64,000 nt of DNA, taken from the NCBI RefSeq assembly GCF_001006005.1, contig NZ_CP011254.1:2790001-2854000 (forward strand), written 5' to 3'. Positions within the stretch are counted from its first letter, which is position 1. Every line of letters begins with the position of its first letter. The stretch is from Serratia fonticola (lineage in GTDB: Bacteria > Pseudomonadota > Gammaproteobacteria > Enterobacterales > Enterobacteriaceae). Positions 1 to 8,198 of this stretch are shown here, piece after piece. Made by a program: the position numbers and the translations under genes. The notes beneath the pieces were generated by a model. That model saw only the letters and a program-made list of their open reading frames with translations. It searched no databases and was not told the origin of the DNA.

Positions 1-2
1 CA

Positions 3-92
3 GTTTTTGCCTCGATGTTATTGGGAAAAAAAATAATCAAGAAAAAGTCAAGCCCGAAAGATTTTCTTGGAAAATTTCTCTCAAAAAAATAG
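3..92 (+). CDS. C-terminal end of an upstream Tad gene, possibly TadZ/CpaE (partial)
   Basis: An open frame runs in from the left edge and stops at TAG 90-92, 73 bases before the tadA start. Only about 29 residues are visible. They end in a lysine-rich tail after a short hydrophobic stretch (VFASMLLGKK). In tad loci the gene before tadA is usually the ParA/MinD-like TadZ (CpaE), whose tail is often lysine-rich. The assignment rests on position rather than on any motif. It could also be chance coding at the window edge. Confidence 0.4.
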   Translation, partial: VFASMLLGKKIIKKKSSPKDFLGKFLSKK

Positions 93-165
93 ACTGGAAT
101 GTAAGTCTTTATGGCAATTTGGGATCGTTAACACTCTATTTTAGTCTAAATTTGAATTGGCAGCC

Positions 166-1452
166 ATGGACAATAAAAAGTCATCTACTCTGTTATTGAT
201 TCGAGAGCAAGTACTTAAAAACATCGATCTAGAAAAAATAAATGATTTAAGAAATGATAGAGACTTACTCACTAAGGATATTGTTGAGAATATTCAACGT
301 GCTGTCAACAGCTTAGGTCGCTATCTTGCAAACCATGAGTTAAATCAACTTGCTGAAGATATTGTCGACGAAATAACTGGTTACGGACCTCTGCGTGAAC
401 TGATGGAGGATGATTCCATTAGTGATATTCTGGTCAATGGACCGAATCATATCTATGTAGAACGCGGTGGATGTCTTGAACGTGTAAATAAAAAATTTAT
501 CAGCAACGAACAGCTCACCGATATCGCCCGTAGGCTGGTTTCTAAAGTGGGTAGGCGTGTCGATGACTCACAACCCCTTGTCGATGCGAGAATGCCAGAC
601 GGGAGCCGTCTAAATATCGTTATTTCTCCAATAGCCCTGGATGGCACGTCAATATCTATCCGTAAATTTGGCAAAGGAAAGAAGACTCTAGCCAATTTGA
701 TCGAATACGGCAGTATTAATGAGATGATGGCAAATTTCCTGGTCATTGCGGCCCGATGCCGAGTGAATATTATCGTGTCAGGAGGGACCGGTTCAGGAAA
801 AACGACATTACTTAATGCTCTCTCCCAGTATATCGGCGACGATGAACGAGTTCTTACTTTAGAAGATGCCGCAGAATTGCGTCTTATTCAACCTCACGTA
901 GTTCGCCTTGAAACACGTATGGCAGGTGCTGAAAATCGTGGAATGATCTCTATGCGAAATCTGGTGGTTAACTCATTACGTATGCGTCCAGATCGGATCA
1001 TTGTAGGGGAATGCCGTGGCGAAGAGGCGTTTGAAATGCTGCAGGCAATGAACACGGGCCATGATGGTTCTATGTCAACCCTACATGCTAACTCACCACG
1101 TGATGCGCTGGCTCGTCTTGAAAGTATGGTTATGATGTCAAGTGCTGCATTGCCTCTTGTCGCTATTCGTCGCAATATTTCATCAGCAGTAAATTTGATA
1201 TTACAAGTAACTCGTTTACCCGATGGTTCGCGAAAAGTAATAAATATCACTGAGGTGATGGGTATGGAAGGGGAGAATATTATCCTACAGGATATATTTA
1301 ATTTCACCGCCATACCGGAACGCGATGAAAATGGCCGAATAAAAGGCACCTTCAACTCATTTGGGCTATTGCAACGCTCTGCTGTTTATAAAAATGCGAT
1401 ATTTCATGAACTCATAGAACCACTCAAACAGTTATTTGGGAAAACGTCATGA
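166..1452 (+). CDS. tadA: TadA/CpaF-type secretion ATPase
   Basis: This hexameric cytoplasmic ATPase of the type II/IV secretion superfamily powers Flp pilus assembly. The protein has 428 residues, a normal CpaF length. The Walker A motif GGTGSGKTT lies at residues 206-214. It is followed by the Asp box (LTLEDAAEL), the Walker B region (RPDRIIVGECRGEE) and the His box (STLHANSPRDAL). I prefer ATG 166 over the in-frame TTG at 157; neither has a strong ribosome binding site. The stop overlaps the tadB start in an ATGA junction, so the two are probably translationally coupled. Identity as a Tad ATPase rather than a T2SS GspE is supported by the tadB, tadC, tadD, tadE, tadF and tadG genes that follow. 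Confidence 0.95.
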   Translation: MDNKKSSTLLLIREQVLKNIDLEKINDLRNDRDLLTKDIVENIQRAVNSLGRYLANHELNQLAEDIVDEITGYGPLRELMEDDSISDILVNGPNHIYVERGGCLERVNKKFISNEQLTDIARRLVSKVGRRVDDSQPLVDARMPDGSRLNIVISPIALDGTSISIRKFGKGKKTLANLIEYGSINEMMANFLVIAARCRVNIIVSGGTGSGKTTLLNALSQYIGDDERVLTLEDAAELRLIQPHVVRLETRMAGAENRGMISMRNLVVNSLRMRPDRIIVGECRGEEAFEMLQAMNTGHDGSMSTLHANSPRDALARLESMVMMSSAALPLVAIRRNISSAVNLILQVTRLPDGSRKVINITEVMGMEGENIILQDIFNFTAIPERDENGRIKGTFNSFGLLQRSAVYKNAIFHELIEPLKQLFGKTS

Positions 1453-2354
1453 TTGCACTCCTATACAGTATATTAATTTTAGCTGGTTTTATTGGGGTAA
1501 TTACTTCTTATCGTAAAAGTAAAAGGCTTCAACGTCTAAGTCATATTGACTTAACCACAAACAATAACACGCTAAGCGAAAAATTAAATGGTTATACCTA
1601 TGGAATTGCATTAAATAATTTATGGAAGGATTTTTATCGCCATATAAAGGGTGAAACCAGAGCTGTAACTCTACAGCATATTTCTATTTTTTTTGCGGCG
1701 TTAGTTGCTGGTGTGGTTATTAATGAAAATTATATTAAGGCACCTGTAGAATTTTTATTACCTGTGCTTGCCGTTATTACACTTTATACTTTGTACTTAC
1801 GGAGCAAAAAGGCGGCTAGAGTAAATTTTGAAACAGGTTTTGCCGAAGCCCTAAATATTATCAATGGTGCTGTGGGTGCTGGTCATTCATTGTTACACGC
1901 CATTGCTCAGTGCGGAGATAAAGTTGATGGCACTGTTGGGACCGAGTTCAAAATTATTACTCAAAGGTTGGAAATAGGTGAAGATATAGAGAGAGTCTTC
2001 ATGGATTCGTATGAACGTCTTTTTTATCGTGAGTACTTTTTCTTCATCATTGCAGTTTTGATAAGTATGAAAGGTGGTGGTGAGGTAAAAGAAGTTATTA
2101 ATAGGCTTGGGAAAATAATTTCAAATGCTAAAGTTATGGATAGAAGAAAATATGCAAAAACTGCCGAGCCTAGAGCATCAATTAAAATATTGATTATGAT
2201 CCCTGTTGGCTTCTTTTTCATCTTAAAGGTCCTTAGCCCAGAAAATTTCGACGTCCTAATTAATGATCCTACCGGTAGGATGATCCTTTATTATTGCATA
2301 GCAAGTGAGTTATTTGGTCTATTTTGTGTTTGGACGATGATGAATAAAATATAG
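1449..2354 (+). CDS. tadB: TadB inner-membrane platform protein
   Basis: TadB is one of two GspF-like (T2SSF domain) inner-membrane proteins that form the assembly platform on which TadA acts. The 301-residue protein has an N-terminal membrane segment (about 2-18), a pair of segments near 78-118, a cytoplasmic helical T2SSF region near 130-230 containing the family-typical FAEALNIINGAVGAGHS, and two C-terminal membrane segments near 243-300. It starts inside the tadA stop codon and is followed after 8 bases by tadC. TadB and TadC are paralogues; the first of the pair in the operon is normally TadB. Confidence 0.92.
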   Translation: MIALLYSILILAGFIGVITSYRKSKRLQRLSHIDLTTNNNTLSEKLNGYTYGIALNNLWKDFYRHIKGETRAVTLQHISIFFAALVAGVVINENYIKAPVEFLLPVLAVITLYTLYLRSKKAARVNFETGFAEALNIINGAVGAGHSLLHAIAQCGDKVDGTVGTEFKIITQRLEIGEDIERVFMDSYERLFYREYFFFIIAVLISMKGGGEVKEVINRLGKIISNAKVMDRRKYAKTAEPRASIKILIMIPVGFFFILKVLSPENFDVLINDPTGRMILYYCIASELFGLFCVWTMMNKI

Positions 2355-2362
2355 GAAAAATC

Positions 2363-3208
2363 ATGGCTTACATACTTTGGTTGCTATTGGCGTTTGGTTT
2401 TATTGGTATTATTGAAAACATTCGCAGGCATAAAAGAAAAGAATCAGTTAAAAAAAAGTTGGAAATATCCATGAGGGTTGAGACACCATCTGATAACGTT
2501 AAACAGGATGATTCTCCGACTGAACGATTATTGAAAAAGAGTAGTAAAGGTGTTGTCTTGGCCGCGATGCTCGATAAGAATATTGCCCTAAAGGCTTTGA
2601 CAATACTTATTTTATTTTTAGCAATGCAGTTATTAGAAAATTTTAACGTCATTAACCTATCGCCTGTCATAAAATCTATTATATTGTTTATAGGTATCGC
2701 CTCTGTTTTATTGCTGCCAAATAAAATAAAGAACATGATAATTGCATCACGTGTAAAGAGAATTTGTGACGATCTGCCATTCATTATTGATATGATGGCC
2801 GTCTGTGTTCAGTCAGGTATGACTATTGAAAATGCCATTCGTTATTTGTCAATTAATACTGCAACAATAAATCCAGATATTTCAGCTTTACTAACGCGCG
2901 TCATTATGAAAATGGAGGTTAGTGGAATGACAGAAGCATTGGATATGCTCCATGAGGAAGTTCCGTGCCAAGAGATACGTATGTTCTCCTCTACGTTGCA
3001 GCAAAGCATAAAATTCGGTTCTTCCGTGTATGTCGTATTGTTAGAGCTTTCGAAAGAAATGAGAGAGATTCAGTTGCTTATCATCGACGAGAAAGTATCA
3101 AGCCTTGCGGCTAAAATGTCACTACCGATGATTTTGTTTATTATGTTCCCTATTTTAGCATTGGTTGGTGGCCCTGGGGTTATTAGAATGGTGGCAATAT
3201 GGTCATAA
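2363..3208 (+). CDS. tadC: TadC inner-membrane platform protein
   Basis: This is the second GspF-like platform protein. It has 281 residues, with an N-terminal membrane helix, a charged linker, two central membrane helices (about 75-115), the T2SSF core (CDDLPFIIDMMAVCVQSG near 134-151) and a C-terminal membrane helix rich in Met, Leu and Ile (about 250-275). An AGGAAA ribosome binding site precedes ATG 2363. The gene overlaps tadD by 10 bases, which suggests one transcript for tadA-tadD. Confidence 0.92.
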   Translation: MAYILWLLLAFGFIGIIENIRRHKRKESVKKKLEISMRVETPSDNVKQDDSPTERLLKKSSKGVVLAAMLDKNIALKALTILILFLAMQLLENFNVINLSPVIKSIILFIGIASVLLLPNKIKNMIIASRVKRICDDLPFIIDMMAVCVQSGMTIENAIRYLSINTATINPDISALLTRVIMKMEVSGMTEALDMLHEEVPCQEIRMFSSTLQQSIKFGSSVYVVLLELSKEMREIQLLIIDEKVSSLAAKMSLPMILFIMFPILALVGGPGVIRMVAIWS

Positions 3209-4557
3209 TAAATAAAGTTATGTTTTCTAGCTTACTATTATTGTTACTTGTTGGCTGCCAAGGTAGATTAAATAATGATAATAAATTGGATGAAAACGAA
3301 CAGGAGTATATTCTTTCTAAAGTCAATAATTACCAAGGGTTATTGAAGCTTTATCGTGAAAAGTTAAGTAAAAAAGAGGATCCTGAGGTTCGCTTTAAAT
3401 TAGCTGAGTATTATAATCTTGTTGAGGACTACGGCTCATCGCTCCATTATCTCGCGCCATTACTCGATAATAAGCCGAGTGATAAAATCTATCTTCTACA
3501 GGCGAAAAATTTAGCGGCAATGGGTAAGGATCAGGAGGCCCAAACGGCTATTTCTGCGGTTTTAGAATTAAATCCAAAGAACGGTGAGGCCTATAATCGG
3601 TTGGGGGTCCTTCAGGCGCAAAGAGGAGAGTTTGATGCTGCCCTGCAGTCGTTCAATACGGCGCGTGCGCTGTTTGTACCTGAAGAGCAGGTGGTTAATA
3701 ACTTGGCTATGTTAATGATCCTAATGGAAAACTATGAACAAGCCTATAACTATCTAATGCCTATATATTTTAGAGGGCATAGTACAGATTCAATTTTGCA
3801 TAACCTCATTTTCGTATTAGTAAAAATGCAAAATTATGAAGAGGCGGCTAATTTAATACGCGTAAATAGTTTGAATGAAAATCCTGATGAACTGATTGCC
3901 GGGTTAATGCGTACAAGGACACGTATCAAAAGTAATAATACGGTTAATGCTATGGGAGTCTCAAATAGCAGTAAGCCGCAAGGTAATTTACAGAAAAAAT
4001 CTGCGGTGACAGTAGAATCAAATAATCAACCAAAAATGTTGCTTGAAAAAACACCTACGGCTACCATAAAACCAGTACTGACTCAATCAGAAAATGTGCC
4101 AGCAATAGGAAAATTAGTTCAACCTCCACCTATTATATCTAGAAAGTCGGGATCAAATAATAAAGGTGTTCAGCGTACTGAATTGATTGCCAAAAAAGAC
4201 ACGAGGAATCTCAATGAAGTTACAGGTGCCCGTTTTGGTACTCATACTGGTTTTTCTCGTTTAACCCTAGAATCAGTCATGGGCATGAATTTTGAGCGAG
4301 TGACGAAAGATGGAAACGTCTCTCTGCAAGTTGTTCTGAACAATACTCGCCAAAGTGATAATATAAAGAAGACGTTATCTAGGATCAAAAAAAATATAGG
4401 TAACAAACATCGAGATCTGAAAGCAATAAGTATAGAGCCCAAGGAAGAAAATTCTTTGCTCGTGACTATTCATTTTACGAGAAACCTAGAGGTAAATATA
4501 TTTAGACTACCTTCTAGTGGGAAAGAAAAGGAGCGTCTGGTTTTTGATTTTATATAA
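3199..4557 (+). CDS. tadD: TadD-like TPR lipoprotein with an extra C-terminal domain
   Basis: TadD is the outer-membrane-directed TPR lipoprotein (pilotin-like) of Tad systems. A lipoprotein signal ends in the lipobox LLVGC with Cys20. TPR-type helices follow from about residue 50 to 230 (for example NPKNGEAYNRLGVLQAQRGE). Most TadD proteins known to me are about 250 residues; this one has 452. After a polar, Gln/Asn/Lys-rich linker (about 230-340) there is a C-terminal domain of about 110 residues starting near FSRLTLES and ending RLVFDF. This pattern recalls AMIN domains, which bind peptidoglycan or secretin partners. The AMIN reading is by eye only. Confidence 0.85.
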   Translation: MVIINKVMFSSLLLLLLVGCQGRLNNDNKLDENEQEYILSKVNNYQGLLKLYREKLSKKEDPEVRFKLAEYYNLVEDYGSSLHYLAPLLDNKPSDKIYLLQAKNLAAMGKDQEAQTAISAVLELNPKNGEAYNRLGVLQAQRGEFDAALQSFNTARALFVPEEQVVNNLAMLMILMENYEQAYNYLMPIYFRGHSTDSILHNLIFVLVKMQNYEEAANLIRVNSLNENPDELIAGLMRTRTRIKSNNTVNAMGVSNSSKPQGNLQKKSAVTVESNNQPKMLLEKTPTATIKPVLTQSENVPAIGKLVQPPPIISRKSGSNNKGVQRTELIAKKDTRNLNEVTGARFGTHTGFSRLTLESVMGMNFERVTKDGNVSLQVVLNNTRQSDNIKKTLSRIKKNIGNKHRDLKAISIEPKEENSLLVTIHFTRNLEVNIFRLPSSGKEKERLVFDFI

Positions 4558-4581
4558 CTATACATTAATGCGGGTTTTTTT

Positions 4582-5043
4582 ATGAAAATTTATGAATATA
4601 GAGGTGTTTTAGTCCGGATACCGGAATCGGCCAAGTATATTGCCGTGGGGGCTAATGGCGTAATAAATGCTTATAGCGATATGCCTGAGGTGAATTTTGA
4701 TGGTTCTCTGGATGATACCTATGCTTCACCTTTGACAGTACTCAATGCCAGTAAGTCATTAATTGATATCTCATTACTTAAGGTTTTCGCACCTTTGGTA
4801 TTGACGGAAACCGTCCCTCCAGGAGAGAAACCTTTCTCAGTTGGAGATAAGTATATTATTCAATCTGCAGTCAATGAAGAGGAATGTCTTAATTCTGAAG
4901 TGCATGTCATACTCAATGGCTATACGCCTGGAACCGCTTTTTGGACTCAGGTTCTTCATGTAAATGTGAATGGTCTATCGATTGATAATCAGTTACTTTC
5001 TAGTGTCGTTGAAGTTATACATGAATTGCATTTAGGCAAATGA
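4582..5043 (+). CDS. Unrecognised protein of the Tad signalling block
   Basis: I do not recognise this 153-residue protein. It has no signal peptide, no membrane helix and no nucleotide-binding motif, so it is probably cytoplasmic. It is acidic, looks mixed alpha/beta, and its C-terminal half has alternating hydrophobic residues (SEVHVILNGY, VLHVNVNGLS) suggesting a beta-rich fold. It lies 24 bases after tadD and 58 bases before the first Roadblock gene, in the same direction, so it may belong to the GTPase/Roadblock regulatory group. The ribosome binding site is weak. Confidence 0.75.
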   Translation: MKIYEYRGVLVRIPESAKYIAVGANGVINAYSDMPEVNFDGSLDDTYASPLTVLNASKSLIDISLLKVFAPLVLTETVPPGEKPFSVGDKYIIQSAVNEEECLNSEVHVILNGYTPGTAFWTQVLHVNVNGLSIDNQLLSSVVEVIHELHLGK

Positions 5044-5101
5044 TTACCACGTATTAACAATTTTTAATAGATTAAAAATAACAATCTAGATTAAGGAGCC
5101 A

Positions 5102-5467
5102 ATGATGGCGAGTTTAAAAGAAAGAGTTGAAGAGCTATTAACAATTGATGGTTCACTCTGTGCAGCTATGGTTGACAGTAAAAATGGGATGATCCTGGCT
5201 TCAGCAGGCTCCGGTATTGATATTGAAATTTCCGCAGCAGGTCACTCAGATGTATTGCGGGCAAAAAATAAAATAGAAAGCATGCTAGGCACAAACGATA
5301 AGGTCCAAGATATTCTTATCACCATGGGGAAACAGTATCATATTATCAGACCGCTTGATTCCGTGGAGGGGGTTTTCATCTATTTAGCACTTGATTTACG
5401 TAATGCCAATCTGGCATTAGCCAGACGTAAAGTTAATGACTTTGAGTCGACGATCAACGATATCTGA
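5102..5467 (+). CDS. Roadblock/LC7 (MglB-like) protein 1
   Basis: This 121-residue protein has the layout of Roadblock/LC7 domains: an N-terminal helix (LKERVEELLTI), beta strands (AAMVDSKNGMILASAG), a long central helix (HSDVLRAKNKIESML), strands that include YHIIRPLDSVEGVFIYLALD and a C-terminal helix (NLALARRKVNDFES). Such proteins bind or activate small Ras-like GTPases, as MglB does for MglA. AAGGAG at 5093-5098 marks the start; ATG 5102 and ATG 5105 are both possible. The TGA stop (5465-5467) is followed in the same frame by 104 further open codons, so this may be a truncated form of a longer protein. Confidence 0.85.
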   Translation: MMASLKERVEELLTIDGSLCAAMVDSKNGMILASAGSGIDIEISAAGHSDVLRAKNKIESMLGTNDKVQDILITMGKQYHIIRPLDSVEGVFIYLALDLRNANLALARRKVNDFESTINDI

Positions 5468-5779
5468 ACTCTTGCGGAATCTGGGACGGGGGGTGGCCAA
5501 GAGTGGCTACCTCAACCTACAGTGCCAGTGGCTCAGGAAAAGATATTAGCAGCTGATGTTCTAGTAACTCCGCCCACGATATCGATGCCTGTAGTGCCGG
5601 AAGTAAACAGTGAGAGTTCATCGTCTGAAATTTTGTCATCAAATAGTAGTGAAGCTAATATTCTTACTGAAGACTATAACCAGCAAGAATACGACGAAGA
5701 GCCGGATCCTCCGGAGGAAAAGAAACTCGGGATATCCAGATTTTTTCGACGTTTATATAAAGGATCGCTCGGGAAATGA
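5468..5779 (+). pseudogene. C-terminal tail of Roadblock protein 1, separated by an in-frame TGA (or a separate small gene starting at GTG 5522)
   Basis: The frame of Roadblock protein 1 stays open for 103 codons after its TGA. No ATG or clear ribosome binding site lies near the junction; the first usable codons are GTG 5522 and GTG 5528. The peptide is a low-complexity linker rich in Pro, Ser and Glu (SSSSEILSSNSS, DEEPDPPEEKK) that ends in a short basic amphipathic segment (SRFFRRLYKGS). Its TGA overlaps the ATG of the GTPase gene, an arrangement usually kept only when the upstream frame is translated. Explanations: a recent nonsense mutation, readthrough, or re-initiation at GTG 5522 giving an 85-residue protein. 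Confidence 0.55.
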
Positions 5780-6342
5780 GAGATTTTAAAGTTATGTTTG
5801 TTGGCTGCAGCGGTTCAGGAAAAACCGCTGCCATTGCTGCTGTCAGTGAAGTTAGCACCGTATCTACAGATGTGACTAATTCAGACCGGGTAAACTATGA
5901 CAAAGAGGCGACGACTGTTGGGCTGGATTATGGTGAGGTCACCCTGCCGGGCCAGACTAATTTACTGCGGTTATATGGAACACCTGGCCAGGATCGTTTT
6001 TCATTTATGTGGGAAATTCTGGGTAAAGGGAGCGTTGGGATTGTTTTCCTCTCTGATAATAGCCGTAATGATCCTTTAGGCGAAATCAGAAAGTATCTTA
6101 ATGCCTTTAAAACTCAGCTAGCTAAAAGGGATACGGTCGCTGTACTGGGTATTGTCAAAACCGATATTGCGCCCTACCCGGACAAAAACGATTATGAGCA
6201 GCTGTTGCATGATATGGGGCTATCTATCCCTATTATTAATGTTGATGCGCGTGATCCAGCAAACGTCTTGTTATTACTTAGGGTAATGTCTCGTCATTTA
6301 GAGAAGTCGATAAACACTCATGAGGAGGAAATAAAACCATGA
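5776..6342 (+). CDS. MglA/Srprb-type small GTPase
   Basis: This is a 188-residue Ras-like GTPase of the bacterial MglA/COG2229 type, predicted to act as a cytoplasmic GTP/GDP switch. The P-loop GCSGSGKT is at about residues 10-17. A switch I Thr lies in EATTVGLDYGE. G3 has the prokaryotic form YGTPGQDRF (TPGQ in place of DxxG), and the G4-like motif VKTD lacks the usual initial Asn or Thr. The gene overlaps the preceding frame and the following Roadblock gene by ATGA junctions, so GTPase and partner should be made together. GTPase plus Roadblock is the MglA/MglB arrangement known from Myxococcus and the actinobacterial conservons. A link to Tad pili is inferred from position. Confidence 0.9.
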   Translation: MRDFKVMFVGCSGSGKTAAIAAVSEVSTVSTDVTNSDRVNYDKEATTVGLDYGEVTLPGQTNLLRLYGTPGQDRFSFMWEILGKGSVGIVFLSDNSRNDPLGEIRKYLNAFKTQLAKRDTVAVLGIVKTDIAPYPDKNDYEQLLHDMGLSIPIINVDARDPANVLLLLRVMSRHLEKSINTHEEEIKP

Positions 6343-6782
6343 CTACATCCGATGCCTGGATTGTCAATAATTATTCAGGTTTGACCTCTACACAATGTAT
6401 GGACATTCAAAAGACGCTTGAGAAATTTTCGTTGGACAATCCTGGCCTGACCAATATGCTGTTAGCCACCGTCGACGGTTTTGAAGTGGCTGCTGTGCTT
6501 GAGGAACAGGATCGTGCGAGCATGAGACGATTGGCGGCCATGACCAGTTCAATACTATCTATTGGTATTGCGATGTTCAGGGAAATTGAGTCCGGTGGCC
6601 AACGTTTGCTCACATTGGAAGGGGATAAAAATAACATCCTGATTTTTATTGTGCAGGATATTAAGGCGGAGCTAGTATTAACGTTAGTGAGTGCTGCGAA
6701 TGAACCGTTAGGTCAACTTTTCTGGCTAATAAGAAAGCTCTCTTCAGAAATTACCGTAATATGTAATAAGATAGATATCTAA
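6339..6782 (+). CDS. Roadblock/LC7 (MglB-like) protein 2
   Basis: The 147-residue protein fits the Roadblock/LC7 family: LEKFSLDNPGLTNMLLATVDGFEVAA gives the first helix and hairpin, RRLAAMTSSILSIGIAMFRE is the central helix with the family's A-M-x-S pattern, and ILIFIVQDIKAELVLTLVS forms the later strands. Its start is fused to the GTPase stop (ATGA), so it is the most likely direct GTPase-activating or scaffolding partner, by analogy with MglB and MglA. No membrane segments are seen. It lies 19 bases ahead of the next unrecognised gene. Confidence 0.88.
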   Translation: MTTSDAWIVNNYSGLTSTQCMDIQKTLEKFSLDNPGLTNMLLATVDGFEVAAVLEEQDRASMRRLAAMTSSILSIGIAMFREIESGGQRLLTLEGDKNNILIFIVQDIKAELVLTLVSAANEPLGQLFWLIRKLSSEITVICNKIDI

Positions 6783-6801
6783 ATAAAACGGAGCTCTCTC
6801 C

Positions 6802-7302
6802 ATGGATGCGATCTTAAAAGAAAGACTGGCAGTAGCTTTATGTGCGGCTGATATGAGTTGTGGCTATATTTCTGTTACACCAATTCTAGATAACAGAGAT
6901 GAATTAATTGAAAGCCAACACGTTCTCTATAATGAGTTATTGAGTGATATAGAGAATAAGTTGACTCCGGAAAATATTGGTATCGGACATGAAATTCAGG
7001 ATGAGCAATGGTGTAGTGCGATCGAGTTAGTTAGCGCTGACATCATAAGTGAGGCAATCTCACTAGACCCTGTGCTTTATGACCGAAATGATAGAGTGCG
7101 TGAAAGAATAGAGTTTTACTTTAATTACCTAAAGAAATACTTTTCTTTTGAAATGGCTGATATCATAAGGAGTCAAAATAAACAGATGATTGAGAGTGTG
7201 GCTCCATTAGGAAACAGTAATGTTATTACTAATAGCATTACATTACCATCGGAGAAAAATAATAGGCTGACCAGAAACAAGGGAAAGAGGAAGAGAAGAT
7301 AA
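6802..7302 (+). CDS. Unrecognised protein with a strongly basic tail
   Basis: I do not recognise this 166-residue protein. It is mostly acidic and helical (DELIESQHVLYNELLSDIEN, DRVRERIEFYFNYLKKYF) and then ends in a very basic tail (RLTRNKGKRKRR). No signal peptide or membrane helix is visible. The basic tail could bind membrane phospholipid, nucleic acid or an acidic partner such as the Roadblock tail encoded at 5468-5779; this is speculation. It starts at ATG 6802 with GGAGCT upstream and sits between Roadblock protein 2 and the prepilin peptidase. Confidence 0.75.
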   Translation: MDAILKERLAVALCAADMSCGYISVTPILDNRDELIESQHVLYNELLSDIENKLTPENIGIGHEIQDEQWCSAIELVSADIISEAISLDPVLYDRNDRVRERIEFYFNYLKKYFSFEMADIIRSQNKQMIESVAPLGNSNVITNSITLPSEKNNRLTRNKGKRKRR

Positions 7303-7333
7303 TATTAAAATGGTTATTTGACTAGAGGGTACT

Positions 7334-7753
7334 TTGATAAAATATCTTTTCATATTTAATTATATGTTGCTTTTGTATGCTTGTTACACTGATATCATCA
7401 ACAGAAGGATAAAAAACAAAACAGTAATTATTGTTTGTATTTTATCGCTGGCAATTGGTTTTATTCAACATGACCTCCCAGTGATTAAGTTACCATTAGT
7501 TATTATTGTTGTTGGTTTTTTTCTAAGTCTGCTTGGTTTGCTGGGTTTCGGTGATGTCAAACTTATCTTCGCTCTCAGTTTTTCACTGTCAAATGAATTA
7601 ATTGGCCATTTTATATTAATGACTGCAGCATCTGGTTTTTTCGTTGGCATAATTGCTCTTTGTTGGGGAGGATATAAAAGGAAAAGAATGACGGTTCCTT
7701 ACGGTGTGGCTATAACACTCGGATATCTACTGGTAACGGCCCCAACATTGTAG
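7334..7753 (+). CDS. tadV: A24-family prepilin peptidase (TadV/CpaA-like)
   Basis: This short, 139-residue aspartic membrane peptidase should cleave the leader of Flp prepilin and of the TadE/TadF pseudopilins. Both catalytic Asp regions are present: CYTDIINRRIKNK near residues 17-29 and the GxGD-type motif LGFGDVKLIF near 73-82. Four to five membrane helices cover most of the protein, and it lacks the N-terminal methyltransferase domain of PilD, as expected for TadV. The start is TTG 7334 with GAGGG a few bases upstream. No Flp pilin gene is in the window, so its main substrate is probably encoded to the left. Confidence 0.88.
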   Translation: MIKYLFIFNYMLLLYACYTDIINRRIKNKTVIIVCILSLAIGFIQHDLPVIKLPLVIIVVGFFLSLLGLLGFGDVKLIFALSFSLSNELIGHFILMTAASGFFVGIIALCWGGYKRKRMTVPYGVAITLGYLLVTAPTL

Positions 7754-7826
7754 TGATCCTAGGCTTTTTTGTCATTAATTATTTGATTTACATATCCTTT
7801 TCATATCAGAGATATCGAGGTGACAT

Positions 7827-8198
7827 ATGAAAAAAAATTTGTTGCAACAACAAATTGAGACATTAAGTGAGAACATTTCCACTAAAAACACCGTTATTAT
7901 TTGCTCGAATGATGGTGACTTAATTGTACAAACCGATCACGGTATCGAAGTCGATTTGAACCGTGTCGCAGTACAGGCAGCAACAGTGTTTGGGGTTTCT
8001 TCACGTATGGGGAGTTCGTTAAATCTGGGGGTTAGTTCCGAGTTAACTATAGCGGGTAAGTTTGGTCGTATCTTTATTTTCAGATTGAATGATAATTTTT
8101 TCCTTGGTGTGGTTTCTCCACGTGAATGTAATATTGCCATGCTTAATATCGTTGCTCTACGCGCGGTCAAGGCAATTCAAGATGAGGATCTTTTGTAA
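7827..8198 (+). CDS. Roadblock/LC7-like protein 3
   Basis: The 123-residue protein has a Roadblock-like order: a helix (LQQQIETLSENI), a hairpin with NTVIICSNDGDLIVQTDHG, a central helix (NRVAVQAATVFGVSSRMG), three strands (LGVSSELTIAGKFGRIFIFRLNDNFFLGVV) and a last helix (NIAMLNIVALRAVKAI). It is more divergent than the other two copies. Its stop shares one base with the start of the globin gene (TAATG), so the two are coupled and may work as a pair. GAGGTGAC upstream of ATG 7827 serves as the ribosome binding site. Confidence 0.75.
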   Translation: MKKNLLQQQIETLSENISTKNTVIICSNDGDLIVQTDHGIEVDLNRVAVQAATVFGVSSRMGSSLNLGVSSELTIAGKFGRIFIFRLNDNFFLGVVSPRECNIAMLNIVALRAVKAIQDEDLL

